This document shows positions 1 through 7,805 of a stretch of DNA of 8,082 nucleotides, one piece after another. Source of the DNA: SG8-39 sp032125995. Its GTDB lineage: Bacteria; Pseudomonadota; Gammaproteobacteria; Burkholderiales; SG8-39. Numbering within the stretch: position 1 is the first letter of the stretch; the number at the start of each line of letters is the position of its first letter. The notes under the pieces were generated by a model. The model searched no databases. It had not been told where the DNA came from and worked only from the letters and a program-made list of their open reading frames with translations. The stretch lies in contig JAQBBQ010000257.1 of the NCBI GenBank assembly GCA_032125995.1, positions 1 to 8,082 of the forward strand. Direction: 5' to 3'. Both the position numbers and the translations under genes were made by a program.

Positions 1-138
1 ATTCCGATCGGCGAACCGGTCGTGCAGTACGGTCCGTTCGTGATGAATACGCGCGAGGAAATCGAGCAGGCGATCGCCGACTACCAGAGCGGCGCGCTCG
101 GCAAGGAACCGGTCAAGCGCATCAAGATCGCGCAATGA
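1..138 (+). CDS. Pirin family protein, C-terminal fragment
   Basis: The window opens inside this gene, so only the last 45 residues are seen; the frame ends at TGA 136-138. The fragment carries the stretch GEPVVQYGPFVMNTREEIEQ, followed by an AIADYQSG segment, which is the conserved end of the pirin C-terminal cupin domain. Pirins are bicupin proteins; some bacterial and eukaryotic members are metal-binding and have quercetinase activity or act as redox-sensitive regulators, but the metal-binding histidines lie in the N-terminal cupin, outside the window, so activity cannot be judged. The last codon and stop overlap the amidase start as ATGA, so the two genes are probably co-transcribed and translationally coupled. 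The family call is firm; the function is open. Confidence 0.85.
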   Translation: MPIGEPVVQYGPFVMNTREEIEQAIADYQSGALGKEPVKRIKIAQ

Positions 139-1550
139 CCGGGGACGAACTTTGCTACCTGGACCTCGTCGAGGTCGGCCGGCGCATTGCTGCGCGCGAG
201 CTGACGTCGGTGACGGTGACCACGGCGCTGCTCGAGCGCATCGCGCGACTCGATGGGCAACTGCGGAGCTATGCCACGCTCACGCCCGGGCCGGCGCTCG
301 CCGCTGCCGAGGCGGCCGACCGTGAGACGACGCAAGGAAAGGCGCGTGGCCCGCTGCACGGCGTGCCGGTTGCGGTCAAGGATCTGTGCCATACGCAAGG
401 CATCCCCACCGCAGCAGGCATGGCGATCCACAAGGACTTCATGCCCGCGCGCGATGCGACGGTCGTGGCGCGGCTGAAAGCAGCCGGCGCGGTGTTGCTT
501 GGCAAGCTGCAGATGACCGAAGGCGCATTCTCCGCGCATCATCCCTCGATCCAGCCACCGGTCAATCCGTGGAGCGCGGCGCACTGGACCGGCGTGTCGT
601 CGAGCGGCTCGGGCGTCGCGACCGCGGCGGGGCTTTGCTACGGATCGCTTGGTACCGACACCCTCGGCTCGATCCGCTTTCCGTCGACGATGAACGGGCT
701 GACCGGGCTCAAACCCACCTGGGGCCGAGTGAGCCGCGCAGGCGTCTTCGCACTCGCCGACACGATGGACCACGTCGGCCCGATGACGCGCAGTGCCGCG
801 GACGCCGCGGCGATGCTCGGCGCCATCGCGGGCGCCGATGCCGACGACCCGACAGCCGCGCAGAATGTGGTGCCGGACTATCTCGCTGGAATCGACGCCG
901 GCGTACGCGGCTTGCGCATCGGCATCGATCGCGCTTTGATCGCGGCCGGTGCCGATGGCGACATGGCGCGCGTGGCCAACGAGGCCGGCGCGGTGCTCGC
1001 GCGCCTCGGCGCCGACCTTTGCGAGGTGGCCTTTCCCTCTCCCGATCAGATCGTGCGTGACGCAGTGCTGCTCTGCGCGGTCGAGGCCGCAACGGCACAC
1101 GAGGCCACATTTCCCGCGCGCGCGAACGAGTACGGCCCGGTGCTCACCGGCTTGCTGCAGCTCGGACGCGGGATCGATGGACTGAGCCTGGCGAAGATTC
1201 TGCAGCGCCGCGCGATGTTCAGCGGGCAGGTCGCGGCGCTGTTCGGCGACATCGACGTCCTGCTCCTGCCGGCGATGAACAGTGCCGCGCCAACCTTGGC
1301 GACACTTGCAGACCAGCGCAACGATCCTGCGGCACGCTACGCGCGCGTGCGCTTCACGGCACCATTCGACATGAGTGGTAGCCCGAGCCTGACGCTACCG
1401 GGCGGCGCGACCGCCGGGGGCCTGCCGGTCGGCTTTCAGCTCATCGGCCGGCACTTCGACGAAGCCCTGCTGCTGCGCGCGGGTCACGCCTTCCAGCGGG
1501 CGACCGAGTGGCATCGGCGCCGGCCCTCGCTCCCACTCCAGGTCAACTAG
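135..1550 (+). CDS. Amidase signature (AS) family hydrolase, GatA/FAAH-like
   Basis: A complete 471-residue protein, a usual length for amidase-signature enzymes, which hydrolyse carboxamide bonds with a Ser-cisSer-Lys triad. The triad is visible: Lys82 in GVPVAVKDL, cis-Ser155 in GVSSSGSG, and nucleophile Ser179 in GTDTLGSIRFPS. The 24-residue spacing between the two serines equals that in FAAH (Ser217, Ser241). The conserved GLTGLKPTWGRVSR follows at 188-201. The start ATG at 135 overlaps the pirin stop (ATGA); no strong Shine-Dalgarno is seen, which fits translational coupling, and the N-terminus (YLDLVEVGRRIAARELTS) is a normal family start. One oddity is Leu177 where most members have Gly (DTGGS). 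No gatB or gatC lies beside it, so it is unlikely to be the tRNA amidotransferase subunit. It has no signal peptide and is presumably cytoplasmic; the substrate is unknown. Confidence 0.93.
   Translation: MTGDELCYLDLVEVGRRIAARELTSVTVTTALLERIARLDGQLRSYATLTPGPALAAAEAADRETTQGKARGPLHGVPVAVKDLCHTQGIPTAAGMAIHKDFMPARDATVVARLKAAGAVLLGKLQMTEGAFSAHHPSIQPPVNPWSAAHWTGVSSSGSGVATAAGLCYGSLGTDTLGSIRFPSTMNGLTGLKPTWGRVSRAGVFALADTMDHVGPMTRSAADAAAMLGAIAGADADDPTAAQNVVPDYLAGIDAGVRGLRIGIDRALIAAGADGDMARVANEAGAVLARLGADLCEVAFPSPDQIVRDAVLLCAVEAATAHEATFPARANEYGPVLTGLLQLGRGIDGLSLAKILQRRAMFSGQVAALFGDIDVLLLPAMNSAAPTLATLADQRNDPAARYARVRFTAPFDMSGSPSLTLPGGATAGGLPVGFQLIGRHFDEALLLRAGHAFQRATEWHRRRPSLPLQVN
1547..1550. other. Shared CTAG: overlapping stop codons of convergent genes
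   Basis: The plus-strand amidase ends with TAG at 1548-1550 and the minus-strand GST gene ends with TAG read from 1549 to 1547. Because CTAG is its own reverse complement, one 4-base palindrome supplies both stops. There is no intergenic space, so any transcription terminator for either gene must lie inside the other gene's coding region. Confidence 0.9.
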
Positions 1551-2176
1551 CCTTTCTTTACATCGCGCGGCATCAGATCGTACGGCCCTTTCCAGTTGGG
1601 CAACGCCCGGATGCGTTCACGCCAGGCGGCAATCGCCGGCAGCTTGGCGAAATCGAAACCCAGCTCGCCGTCATAGAACATATAGCCCGCCATTGAAAAA
1701 TCGGCGATCGTCGGCCGATCGAGCGCAACCCACTCGCGGCCGGTGAGGTGCTTGTCGACGATGGCGAGCGCCCCGTCCACGCGACCCTTGAGGAATTTCG
1801 TCACCTCGTTGTCCTGCTTCATGAGAAAGGTGAGGAAGCGGTAGGTCGCGATATAGCTGGTGAACTTGTGGTTGTCGTAAAGCAGCCAGCGCAAGATCTC
1901 GCGCCGCTCGTCGTTGTTCGACCAGCCGAAGCGACCGCTGCGCTCGACAAGGTAGTCAAGAATGACGCCCGACTGGCTGAGCAGCCGTCCCTCGTGTTTG
2001 AGCACCGGCGCCTCGCCCAATTCGTTGACGTCGCTGCGATACGCCGCGCTGCGCGTCTCGCCATCCATGAACGCCACCGTGTGCGGCGTCCAGTCGAGCC
2101 CGCAGACGTTCAGCATCAGCGCCGGCTTGTAGCTGTTGCCGGACTCACCAAAACAATAGAGCTCGTACTCGGTCAT
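1547..2176 (-). CDS. Glutathione S-transferase family protein
   Basis: A 209-residue protein with two-domain GST architecture. The N-terminal thioredoxin-like half (about 1-82) begins YELYCFGESGNSYKPALML and carries the cis-proline segment EAPVL (Pro57) and the glutathione gamma-glutamyl contact region LLSQSGVILDYL (Gln68-Ser69). The helical C-terminal half contains PTIADFSM (156-162), the N-capping S/T-x-x-D motif of GST folds (Thr156, Asp159). Ser12 and Ser15 sit where the activating Ser/Cys/Tyr is usually found, but I cannot say which acts. The frame is open further upstream to about 2536, but the start ATG at 2176-2174 is chosen because the fold begins there, an AAGGAC ribosome site precedes it by about 9 bases, and the DUF1326 gene ends 35 bp upstream. 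It probably forms an operon with DUF1326. Cytosolic; substrate unknown. Confidence 0.9.
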   Translation of the reverse strand: MTEYELYCFGESGNSYKPALMLNVCGLDWTPHTVAFMDGETRSAAYRSDVNELGEAPVLKHEGRLLSQSGVILDYLVERSGRFGWSNNDERREILRWLLYDNHKFTSYIATYRFLTFLMKQDNEVTKFLKGRVDGALAIVDKHLTGREWVALDRPTIADFSMAGYMFYDGELGFDFAKLPAIAAWRERIRALPNWKGPYDLMPRDVKKG

Positions 2177-2211
2177 CGCCTGTGTCCTTGCGTGGTCAAT
2201 GGTTGCGTCGG

Positions 2212-2856
2212 TCAAGCGCGCACGACGCCGCTGCCGGAATGGCGCAGAACGTTGAACTGCCCGTAACTGTCGGCGAGGCGCAACTTGATGGCGCTGTCGC
2301 CGCCGGTTTTCGTGGTCGCACTGCCCATCTCGGCGACCTGGAACTCGATGCCATCCGGAATATGGATCTGGACGCGATGTTCGCCGTCGCTGTGCGGCGG
2401 GCGAATGGGGCGACCGGTCGATTCGAGGACACCCGGGATCACGGCGCGCGCGGTGCGCGCCTCGAGATCCACCACGTAGTCGATCGGTTTGTACAGCGTC
2501 GGATGCAGGGTGTCGGACATCGCGCGAAACACCCACCAGTGGGTCGCCGCATCTTCGGTTTCATTGCCGTGGAGGATGGTTTCCAGGGCGTCGCGTTGTC
2601 TCGCGTCGGCGCGCTCGTCGATGATCGCCTGCAGTTCGCCCTTGCCTTCGAAGATCGGCCCCGGCCAGGCGTAAAGCACCGCGATCTTCAAGCCACCCAG
2701 GTCGATCGCGCCGAAATGGCCCTTGTCGATGCGCAGGACCTCGAAGCCGCGGCAGTGGCCGTCGGTGGGCAGCGCCTCGAACTGGCAGGGGCAGCCGTAG
2801 GCGCAGTTGCAGTTGCCGAATGAAATGCCTTCCACAGTCCAGTCCGTCACCGCCAT
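2212..2856 (-). CDS. DUF1326 domain-containing protein
   Basis: A 214-residue protein of the uncharacterised DUF1326 family. The diagnostic feature is the N-terminal cysteine cluster CNCAYGCPCQF (Cys16, 18, 22, 24), with a fifth cysteine at 35. Such a cluster suggests metal or redox chemistry, but no activity is established that I know of. The rest is moderately conserved: GHFGAIDLGGLKIAVLYAWP (47-66), a WWVF segment (107-110), and a C-terminal beta-rich stretch without cysteines. There is no signal peptide or membrane segment. The start ATG at 2856 is fixed by a strong AGGAGGA ribosome site 7 bases upstream. In genomes I recall, DUF1326 genes often sit beside a membrane-protein gene of the DUF2182 family; here the downstream partner is instead a GST-family gene, 35 bp away, and no DUF2182-like gene is visible. 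Confidence 0.88.
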   Translation of the reverse strand: MAVTDWTVEGISFGNCNCAYGCPCQFEALPTDGHCRGFEVLRIDKGHFGAIDLGGLKIAVLYAWPGPIFEGKGELQAIIDERADARQRDALETILHGNETEDAATHWWVFRAMSDTLHPTLYKPIDYVVDLEARTARAVIPGVLESTGRPIRPPHSDGEHRVQIHIPDGIEFQVAEMGSATTKTGGDSAIKLRLADSYGQFNVLRHSGSGVVRA

Positions 2857-2863
2857 CCTGTCT

Positions 2864-2870
2864 TCCTCCT
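2864..2870 (-). promoter_or_regulatory. Strong Shine-Dalgarno of the DUF1326 gene
   Basis: The plus-strand TCCTCCT reads AGGAGGA on the coding strand, 7 bases before the ATG at 2856. It is the best ribosome site in the window and settles the start of the DUF1326 gene. Confidence 0.85.
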
Positions 2871-2916
2871 AAGCATCTACACGGTGCGGAAACCCGAAGC
2901 CGAAGATCCGCGTCGC

Positions 2917-2939
2917 GCATTTCGAAATAATTCGAATGC
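2917..2939. promoter_or_regulatory. AT-rich inverted repeat with two TTCGAA sites, candidate operator
   Basis: Between the LOG-family stop (2953) and the DUF1326 start (2856) lies an imperfect dyad: GCATTTCGAA, four bases ATAA, then TTCGAATGC. The arms match if one T in the left arm is bulged. Each arm holds a TTCGAA palindrome, and the two centres are 10 bp apart, one helical turn. The patch is much richer in A/T than its surroundings and lies about 60-80 bp before the DUF1326 start. That suits an operator or promoter region, but no clear -35/-10 pair can be assigned. Confidence 0.35.
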
Positions 2940-2952
2940 TGCAAATCGCGGT

Positions 2953-3768
2953 CTAGAGCATCGCACCCGGCTGGTCGAGTGCGTGCGCGCTCAGCTGGGC
3001 GACGATCCAGTCATAGGCCGCGTCGACCGAATCGGTGCGAAACATGAGGTCGAGGTCGCCTGCGTTGATCGTGCCGTGGCGCACCAGGGCATCGAAATTG
3101 ATGACCTCGCGCCAGTACTCGGTGCCGAAAAGCACGATCGGCATCGGCTTGGACATCTTCTTGGTCTGCACCAGCGTCAAGAGCTCGAACAGCTCGTCCA
3201 GCGTGCCGAAGCCACCGGGGAACACGATCACCGCCTTCGCCAGGTAGGCGAACCAGAACTTGCGCATGAAAAAGTAATGGAAGTGGAAGCCAAGTTCGCG
3301 CGTCACGTAGGGGTTCTCGAATTCCTCCACCGGAATCGAGATCGTCAGCCCCACATTCATGCCGCGCGCCTCGGCGGCGCCGCGGCTCGCCGCCTCCATG
3401 ATCCCTGGGCCGCCGCCGGTGCACACCACGAAGCGGCGCTCCTTCGAATCGAGCGCCTTCGACCATTCGGTGAGCCGGAACGCAAGCGCGCGCGCGTGCT
3501 CGTAGTACGCCGCCATGCGCAAGTCGGCAGTTGCACGCGCGAGGTCCCCTGTGCCCTGCTGCGCCGCACGCAGCGCCGCCTCGGCCTCCTCGAGCGGCTT
3601 GATGCGTGCCGACCCCATGAAGACGATCGTGTCGTCGACCGCGTATTTCTCGAACCGGCTCTTCGGCTCGAGGTATTCGGCAAGGATGCGCAGGACGCGT
3701 GCGTCCTTGCTGTTGAGGAAGGTCCTGTCGCGGTAGGCCTTGATGCCGCCGCGCCGTTGCTCGTTCAT
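2953..3768 (-). CDS. LOG family protein (TIGR00730-type, putative nucleoside-monophosphate phosphoribohydrolase)
   Basis: A 271-residue Rossmann-fold protein of the LOG family, historically mis-annotated as 'lysine decarboxylase'. Characterised members split nucleoside 5'-monophosphates (for example cytokinin riboside monophosphates) into base and ribose 5-phosphate. The family motifs are clear: GGGPGIMEAASRGA (118-131) and PGGFGTLDELFE (184-195) with the catalytic glutamate Glu192; Arg169-Lys170 in FMRKFWF is the conserved basic pair. A roughly 45-residue N-terminal extension before TIVFMGSARI makes it longer than minimal plant LOG proteins, but it lacks the large extra domains of E. coli PpnN. 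The start ATG at 3768 has GGAAGG 9 bases upstream; the stop is TAG. It lies 91 bp downstream of the ABC-F gene on the same strand, in a gap filled with repeats and a DnaA-box 9-mer. Soluble; the natural substrate cannot be told from sequence. Confidence 0.92.
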   Translation of the reverse strand: MNEQRRGGIKAYRDRTFLNSKDARVLRILAEYLEPKSRFEKYAVDDTIVFMGSARIKPLEEAEAALRAAQQGTGDLARATADLRMAAYYEHARALAFRLTEWSKALDSKERRFVVCTGGGPGIMEAASRGAAEARGMNVGLTISIPVEEFENPYVTRELGFHFHYFFMRKFWFAYLAKAVIVFPGGFGTLDELFELLTLVQTKKMSKPMPIVLFGTEYWREVINFDALVRHGTINAGDLDLMFRTDSVDAAYDWIVAQLSAHALDQPGAML

Positions 3769-3786
3769 AGAATGCCGCCTTCCAAG

Positions 3787-3795
3787 TTATCCACA
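3787..3795 (+). promoter_or_regulatory. Perfect DnaA-box 9-mer (TTATCCACA) upstream of the LOG gene
   Basis: TTATCCACA is an exact match to the E. coli R1-type DnaA box. It ends 18 bp from the LOG start on its upstream side and abuts the palindromic repeats at 3799-3850. At equal base frequencies such a 9-mer would be expected about 0.06 times in both strands of this window, and less often at high GC. It is a single box with no AT-rich unwinding region or box cluster, so it is not an origin by itself. DnaA binding here is inference. Confidence 0.4.
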
Positions 3796-3798
3796 GGA

Positions 3799-3850
3799 GT
3801 CAGACCCCGTTTTGGAAAGGGGTCTGACCCCAACAACGGGTCTGACCCCG
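3799..3850. repeat. Cluster of three GGGTC/GACCC palindromic repeats
   Basis: Three related units lie in 52 bp. The first, GTCAGACCCC (3799-3808), is the exact reverse complement of GGGGTCTGAC at 3819-3828, giving a perfect 10-bp stem with a 10-base loop. The second, GGGGTCTGACCCC (3819-3831), and third, CGGGTCTGACCCCG (3837-3850), are near-palindromes sharing an identical 12-mer 18 bp apart. The cluster fills most of the gap between the ABC-F stop and the LOG start. No T-run follows the stems on the minus strand, so it is not a standard intrinsic terminator, though it could impede transcription or stabilise the end of an upstream mRNA. I recall similar GGGGTCAGACCCC units scattered in proteobacterial genomes as REP-like elements; that attribution is from memory and untested. 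Confidence 0.7.
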
Positions 3851-3859
3851 CCTTATGTC

Positions 3860-5800
<1,941 letters not shown>

Positions 5801-5804
5801 GGCT

Positions 5805-5828
5805 GCGCGTCGCGAGCGCGCGATTGTA
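5805..5828 (-). promoter_or_regulatory. Candidate -10 element and short GC-hairpin leader of the ABC-F gene
   Basis: On the minus strand TACAAT (plus-strand 5823-5828) is a 5/6 match to the -10 consensus, with GG just before it. No good -35 is found at 16-18 bp spacing. A start about 7 bases downstream would leave a leader of only some 16 bases before the ATG at 5800. That leader has no Shine-Dalgarno, and the plus-strand GCGCG (5805-5809) and CGCGC (5817-5821) can pair around a 7-base loop. Promoter assignment is tentative. Confidence 0.35.
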
Positions 5829-5872
5829 CCGAAGACGACGCGGCACGCAGGCCGCGCGAAATCGTCGATTCC

Positions 5873-7663
5873 CTAACCGCCGAGCCCGGCTGCTCGCAGA
5901 CTGTCGAGCAGCATCTGCATATGCTGCGGCTGGTGAAAGACGCGAAGGTCGCCGCGGAACAGGCTCGGCACGAAGTCGGGAGCGATCGTGTTGAGCCGCT
6001 CGAGGTGCGTGCGCAGCAGCGCTGCGTCGCCGGCTTTCGCCGCAGTGACGATCATCATCACGCGCCGGATCGGTGCCGAACCGTGACTCTGGATCGCGAG
6101 CTCGGCCCACTTGTGCAGCGCGTCGAAATCCTGCTCGACGAATGCGCACAGCGCGTATGCCAGGTACGCGACGCCAATGAAGCGGTCCTTCGGACTCATG
6201 CGCAGCGCCTGTCCCGCCAGAGCCTTCGCCGGCTCGACGTTGCCCGCGGCCGCCTCTTCCCTGGAGAGATAAAACAGCGTGAATGCGTCGTTCGGATTGA
6301 GCTCGTGCGCCCGGCGCAGATCCGCGGCGCCCCGCTCCAAGTCGCCGGCCACGGCCCGGAGACGCCCGCGCGCGAGGTATGCGCGGCTGTCATTGGGCGC
6401 CAGCTCGATCAGCCGATCCGCCGCACGCCCTGCGGCGCCGATCGCAGCGGCGCGATCTTCGGCCCAGCCCATGAACAACCGCCAGCTATGCCCCCACGCG
6501 ACGACGAAATACGCCAGGCGGCAGGCCGGTCCGCGCTCGATCGCCGACTCGGCGAGTCGAGTCGCCTCGAGGGTCAGCGTCTGGTCACCACCGAACGTGG
6601 CGTCGATCATTACAGCAAAGGCGCGCCAGGCGATATCGTCCGCCTCGGTGAACCTGCGCTGCCCGCGCCGCTGCTGGCGCATCTCCTCGGCCTCGACTTC
6701 GGATACCAGACTCGCGACGACTTGGTGGGTGATGCGCTCCTGCAGCTCGAACACGTCGCTCAGCACGTCCTCGTAACGCTCAGCCCAGACGTGGCTGCCG
6801 GTCTGGCCGTCGATCAGCTGCGCGGTAATGCGCACCCGGTCGCCTGCGCGCCGCACGCTGCCTTCGAGCACGAAGCGCACGCCCAGTTCGCGCGCTACGG
6901 TCTTGACGTCGACGCTGCGTCCCTTGTAGGTGAACGAGGTGTTGCGTGCGATCACGAATAGTGACTGGAAGCGCGACAGCTCCGTGATGATGTCTTCGAC
7001 GATGCCGTCTGCGAAGTAGGCCTGCTCCGGATCGCCTGACATGTTGTCGAACGGCAGAACCGCGATCGAGGGTTTGTCGGGCAGCGACAGGTCGATCTCG
7101 GCCGCGGGCGGCGCCGGCTGCGCCTCGCCGACTGCCGCCGGCTTCACGCGGAACGCGCGCACCGGCTCGGCGATGTTCTTGACCGTCTGCTCGCCCTGAT
7201 CGTGGTACGTTGCCGCCACACGGTTCTTGATCGAGCTGCGCACCGCATCGGAGACCGTAATGCCCCCCGGTTCGGCAAGCCCCTCGAGCCGTGCGGCGAT
7301 ATTCACGCCGTCGCCGTAGATCGTACCGTCGGCTTTCTCGATGATCTCGCCCAGGTGCACGCCGATGCGGAAGCGCATGCGCCCTGCTTCGGGCACTGCG
7401 CTCGAGCCCCGGTCAAGTTCCTGCTGGATCGCAAGCGCTGCGTTCACTGCGCCGCTTGCGGTGTCGAACGCAGCGAGCACCGAGTCGCCCGCCATGTCGA
7501 TCACCCGCCCGCCGTTCGACTCGATCTGTGTGCGGAACACTGCGCGCGCCGCGTCGAGCGCGGCGACCGTCGCGCGCTCGTCCGCCGCCATCAGGCGCGA
7601 ATAGCCGGCCACGTCGGCGGCCAGGATCGCCGCCAGCTTTTGCCTCAGCTCCGCGCCGCTCAT
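5873..7663 (-). CDS. Class III adenylate/guanylate cyclase fused to TolB-like domain and TPR-like repeats
   Basis: A 596-residue signalling protein with three parts. Residues 8-172 are a class III cyclase homology domain: metal-binding Asp17 (ILAADVAGYSRLM) and Asp60 (DMAGDSVLAAF), and Asn121 and Arg125 of the transition-state motif IYGDGVNIAARLE. Residues 199-310 match the TolB-like domain common in such proteins (SIAVLPFDNMSGDPEQAYFA, then a SHVWAERYE segment at 290-298). Residues 340-590 are helical with TPR-like segments (for example APNDSRAYLARGRLRAVAGD at 422-441 and the copy that follows). No membrane segment is seen; the 175-198 linker is Ala/Pro-rich. The purine-specifying Lys and Asp are replaced by Asp56 and Thr114. 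The frame extends to a TTG at 7723, but ATG 7663-7661 is chosen because a GAGGAAGGGG stretch lies about 9 bases upstream and family proteins start just before LAAILAADV. The likely product is cAMP (or another cyclic nucleotide). Confidence 0.9.
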   Translation of the reverse strand: MSGAELRQKLAAILAADVAGYSRLMAADERATVAALDAARAVFRTQIESNGGRVIDMAGDSVLAAFDTASGAVNAALAIQQELDRGSSAVPEAGRMRFRIGVHLGEIIEKADGTIYGDGVNIAARLEGLAEPGGITVSDAVRSSIKNRVAATYHDQGEQTVKNIAEPVRAFRVKPAAVGEAQPAPPAAEIDLSLPDKPSIAVLPFDNMSGDPEQAYFADGIVEDIITELSRFQSLFVIARNTSFTYKGRSVDVKTVARELGVRFVLEGSVRRAGDRVRITAQLIDGQTGSHVWAERYEDVLSDVFELQERITHQVVASLVSEVEAEEMRQQRRGQRRFTEADDIAWRAFAVMIDATFGGDQTLTLEATRLAESAIERGPACRLAYFVVAWGHSWRLFMGWAEDRAAAIGAAGRAADRLIELAPNDSRAYLARGRLRAVAGDLERGAADLRRAHELNPNDAFTLFYLSREEAAAGNVEPAKALAGQALRMSPKDRFIGVAYLAYALCAFVEQDFDALHKWAELAIQSHGSAPIRRVMMIVTAAKAGDAALLRTHLERLNTIAPDFVPSLFRGDLRVFHQPQHMQMLLDSLRAAGLGG

Positions 7664-7716
7664 CCGTGCCCGCCCCTTCCTCGGCATTGCCGCGCCGAGA
7701 TGGTACTCCCGGACCC

Positions 7717-7746
7717 AATACAATGATCGTCTTTCCCGAATCTCAA
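7717..7746 (-). promoter_or_regulatory. Weak candidate promoter for the cyclase gene
   Basis: On the minus strand TTGAGA (plus-strand 7741-7746) matches 5 of 6 bases of the -35 consensus. It is followed after 17-18 bp by TTGTAT or TGTATT, poor -10 elements. If used, transcription would begin near 7710, about 47 bases before the ATG at 7663, which would exclude the TTG at 7723 as a start codon. On the plus strand the same spot carries TACAAT (7719-7724), which could be a -10 for the rightward genes, but no -35 accompanies it. Low confidence for both. Confidence 0.2.
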
Positions 7747-7756
7747 GGAGCGCGCG

Positions 7757-7804
7757 ATGTCAGTAGCGACGACCAACAACCTGCTGCTGGTCGAAGGTCT
7801 CTGA
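7757..7804 (+). CDS. Possible 15-codon leader ORF
   Basis: ATG at 7757 is preceded by AAGGAG (7745-7750) at a 6-base spacing, a good ribosome site. The frame encodes MSVATTNNLLLVEGL and stops at TGA 7802-7804. One base later the GTG of the acyl-CoA dehydrogenase frame begins. This may be a short leader peptide that delivers ribosomes to the next gene, or the decayed N-terminus of a longer gene. There is no run of regulatory codons such as a single repeated amino acid, apart from three leucines. No family is recognised. Confidence 0.3.
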   Translation: MSVATTNNLLLVEGL

Positions 7805-7805
7805 C

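Noticed and set aside
81..1100. A 339-codon open frame on the minus strand opposite the amidase
   Set aside because: Antisense shadow of a gene with an intact catalytic triad; Arg/His/Ala-rich with no recognisable domain.
1547..2536. A longer version of the GST gene starting near 2536
   Set aside because: The extra 120 residues are antisense-like or overlap the DUF1326 coding region in another frame, and the GST fold begins at the ATG at 2176, which has its own ribosome site.
2182..2823. A 213-codon open frame on the plus strand opposite DUF1326
   Set aside because: The minus strand carries the CNCAYGCPC motif and a strong ribosome site; the plus frame has neither.
2953..3768. Lysine decarboxylase
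   Set aside because: This is a historical mislabel of LOG-family proteins; the GGGPGIMEA and PGGFGTLDE motifs indicate phosphoribohydrolase-type chemistry, and there is no PLP-binding lysine motif.
3799..3828. Intrinsic terminator for the ABC-F gene formed by the 10-bp stem
   Set aside because: The stem is perfect, but no T-run follows it on the minus strand; it is listed as a repeat instead.
3787..3850. Replication origin
   Set aside because: Only one DnaA box, no box cluster, no AT-rich unwinding region, and no dnaA, dnaN, gyrB or rep gene nearby.
7664..7723. TTG start at 7723 (or ATG at 7687) for the cyclase
   Set aside because: Neither has a ribosome site at suitable distance; the added residues are not typical of the family, whereas ATG 7663 has a GAGGAAGGGG stretch upstream.
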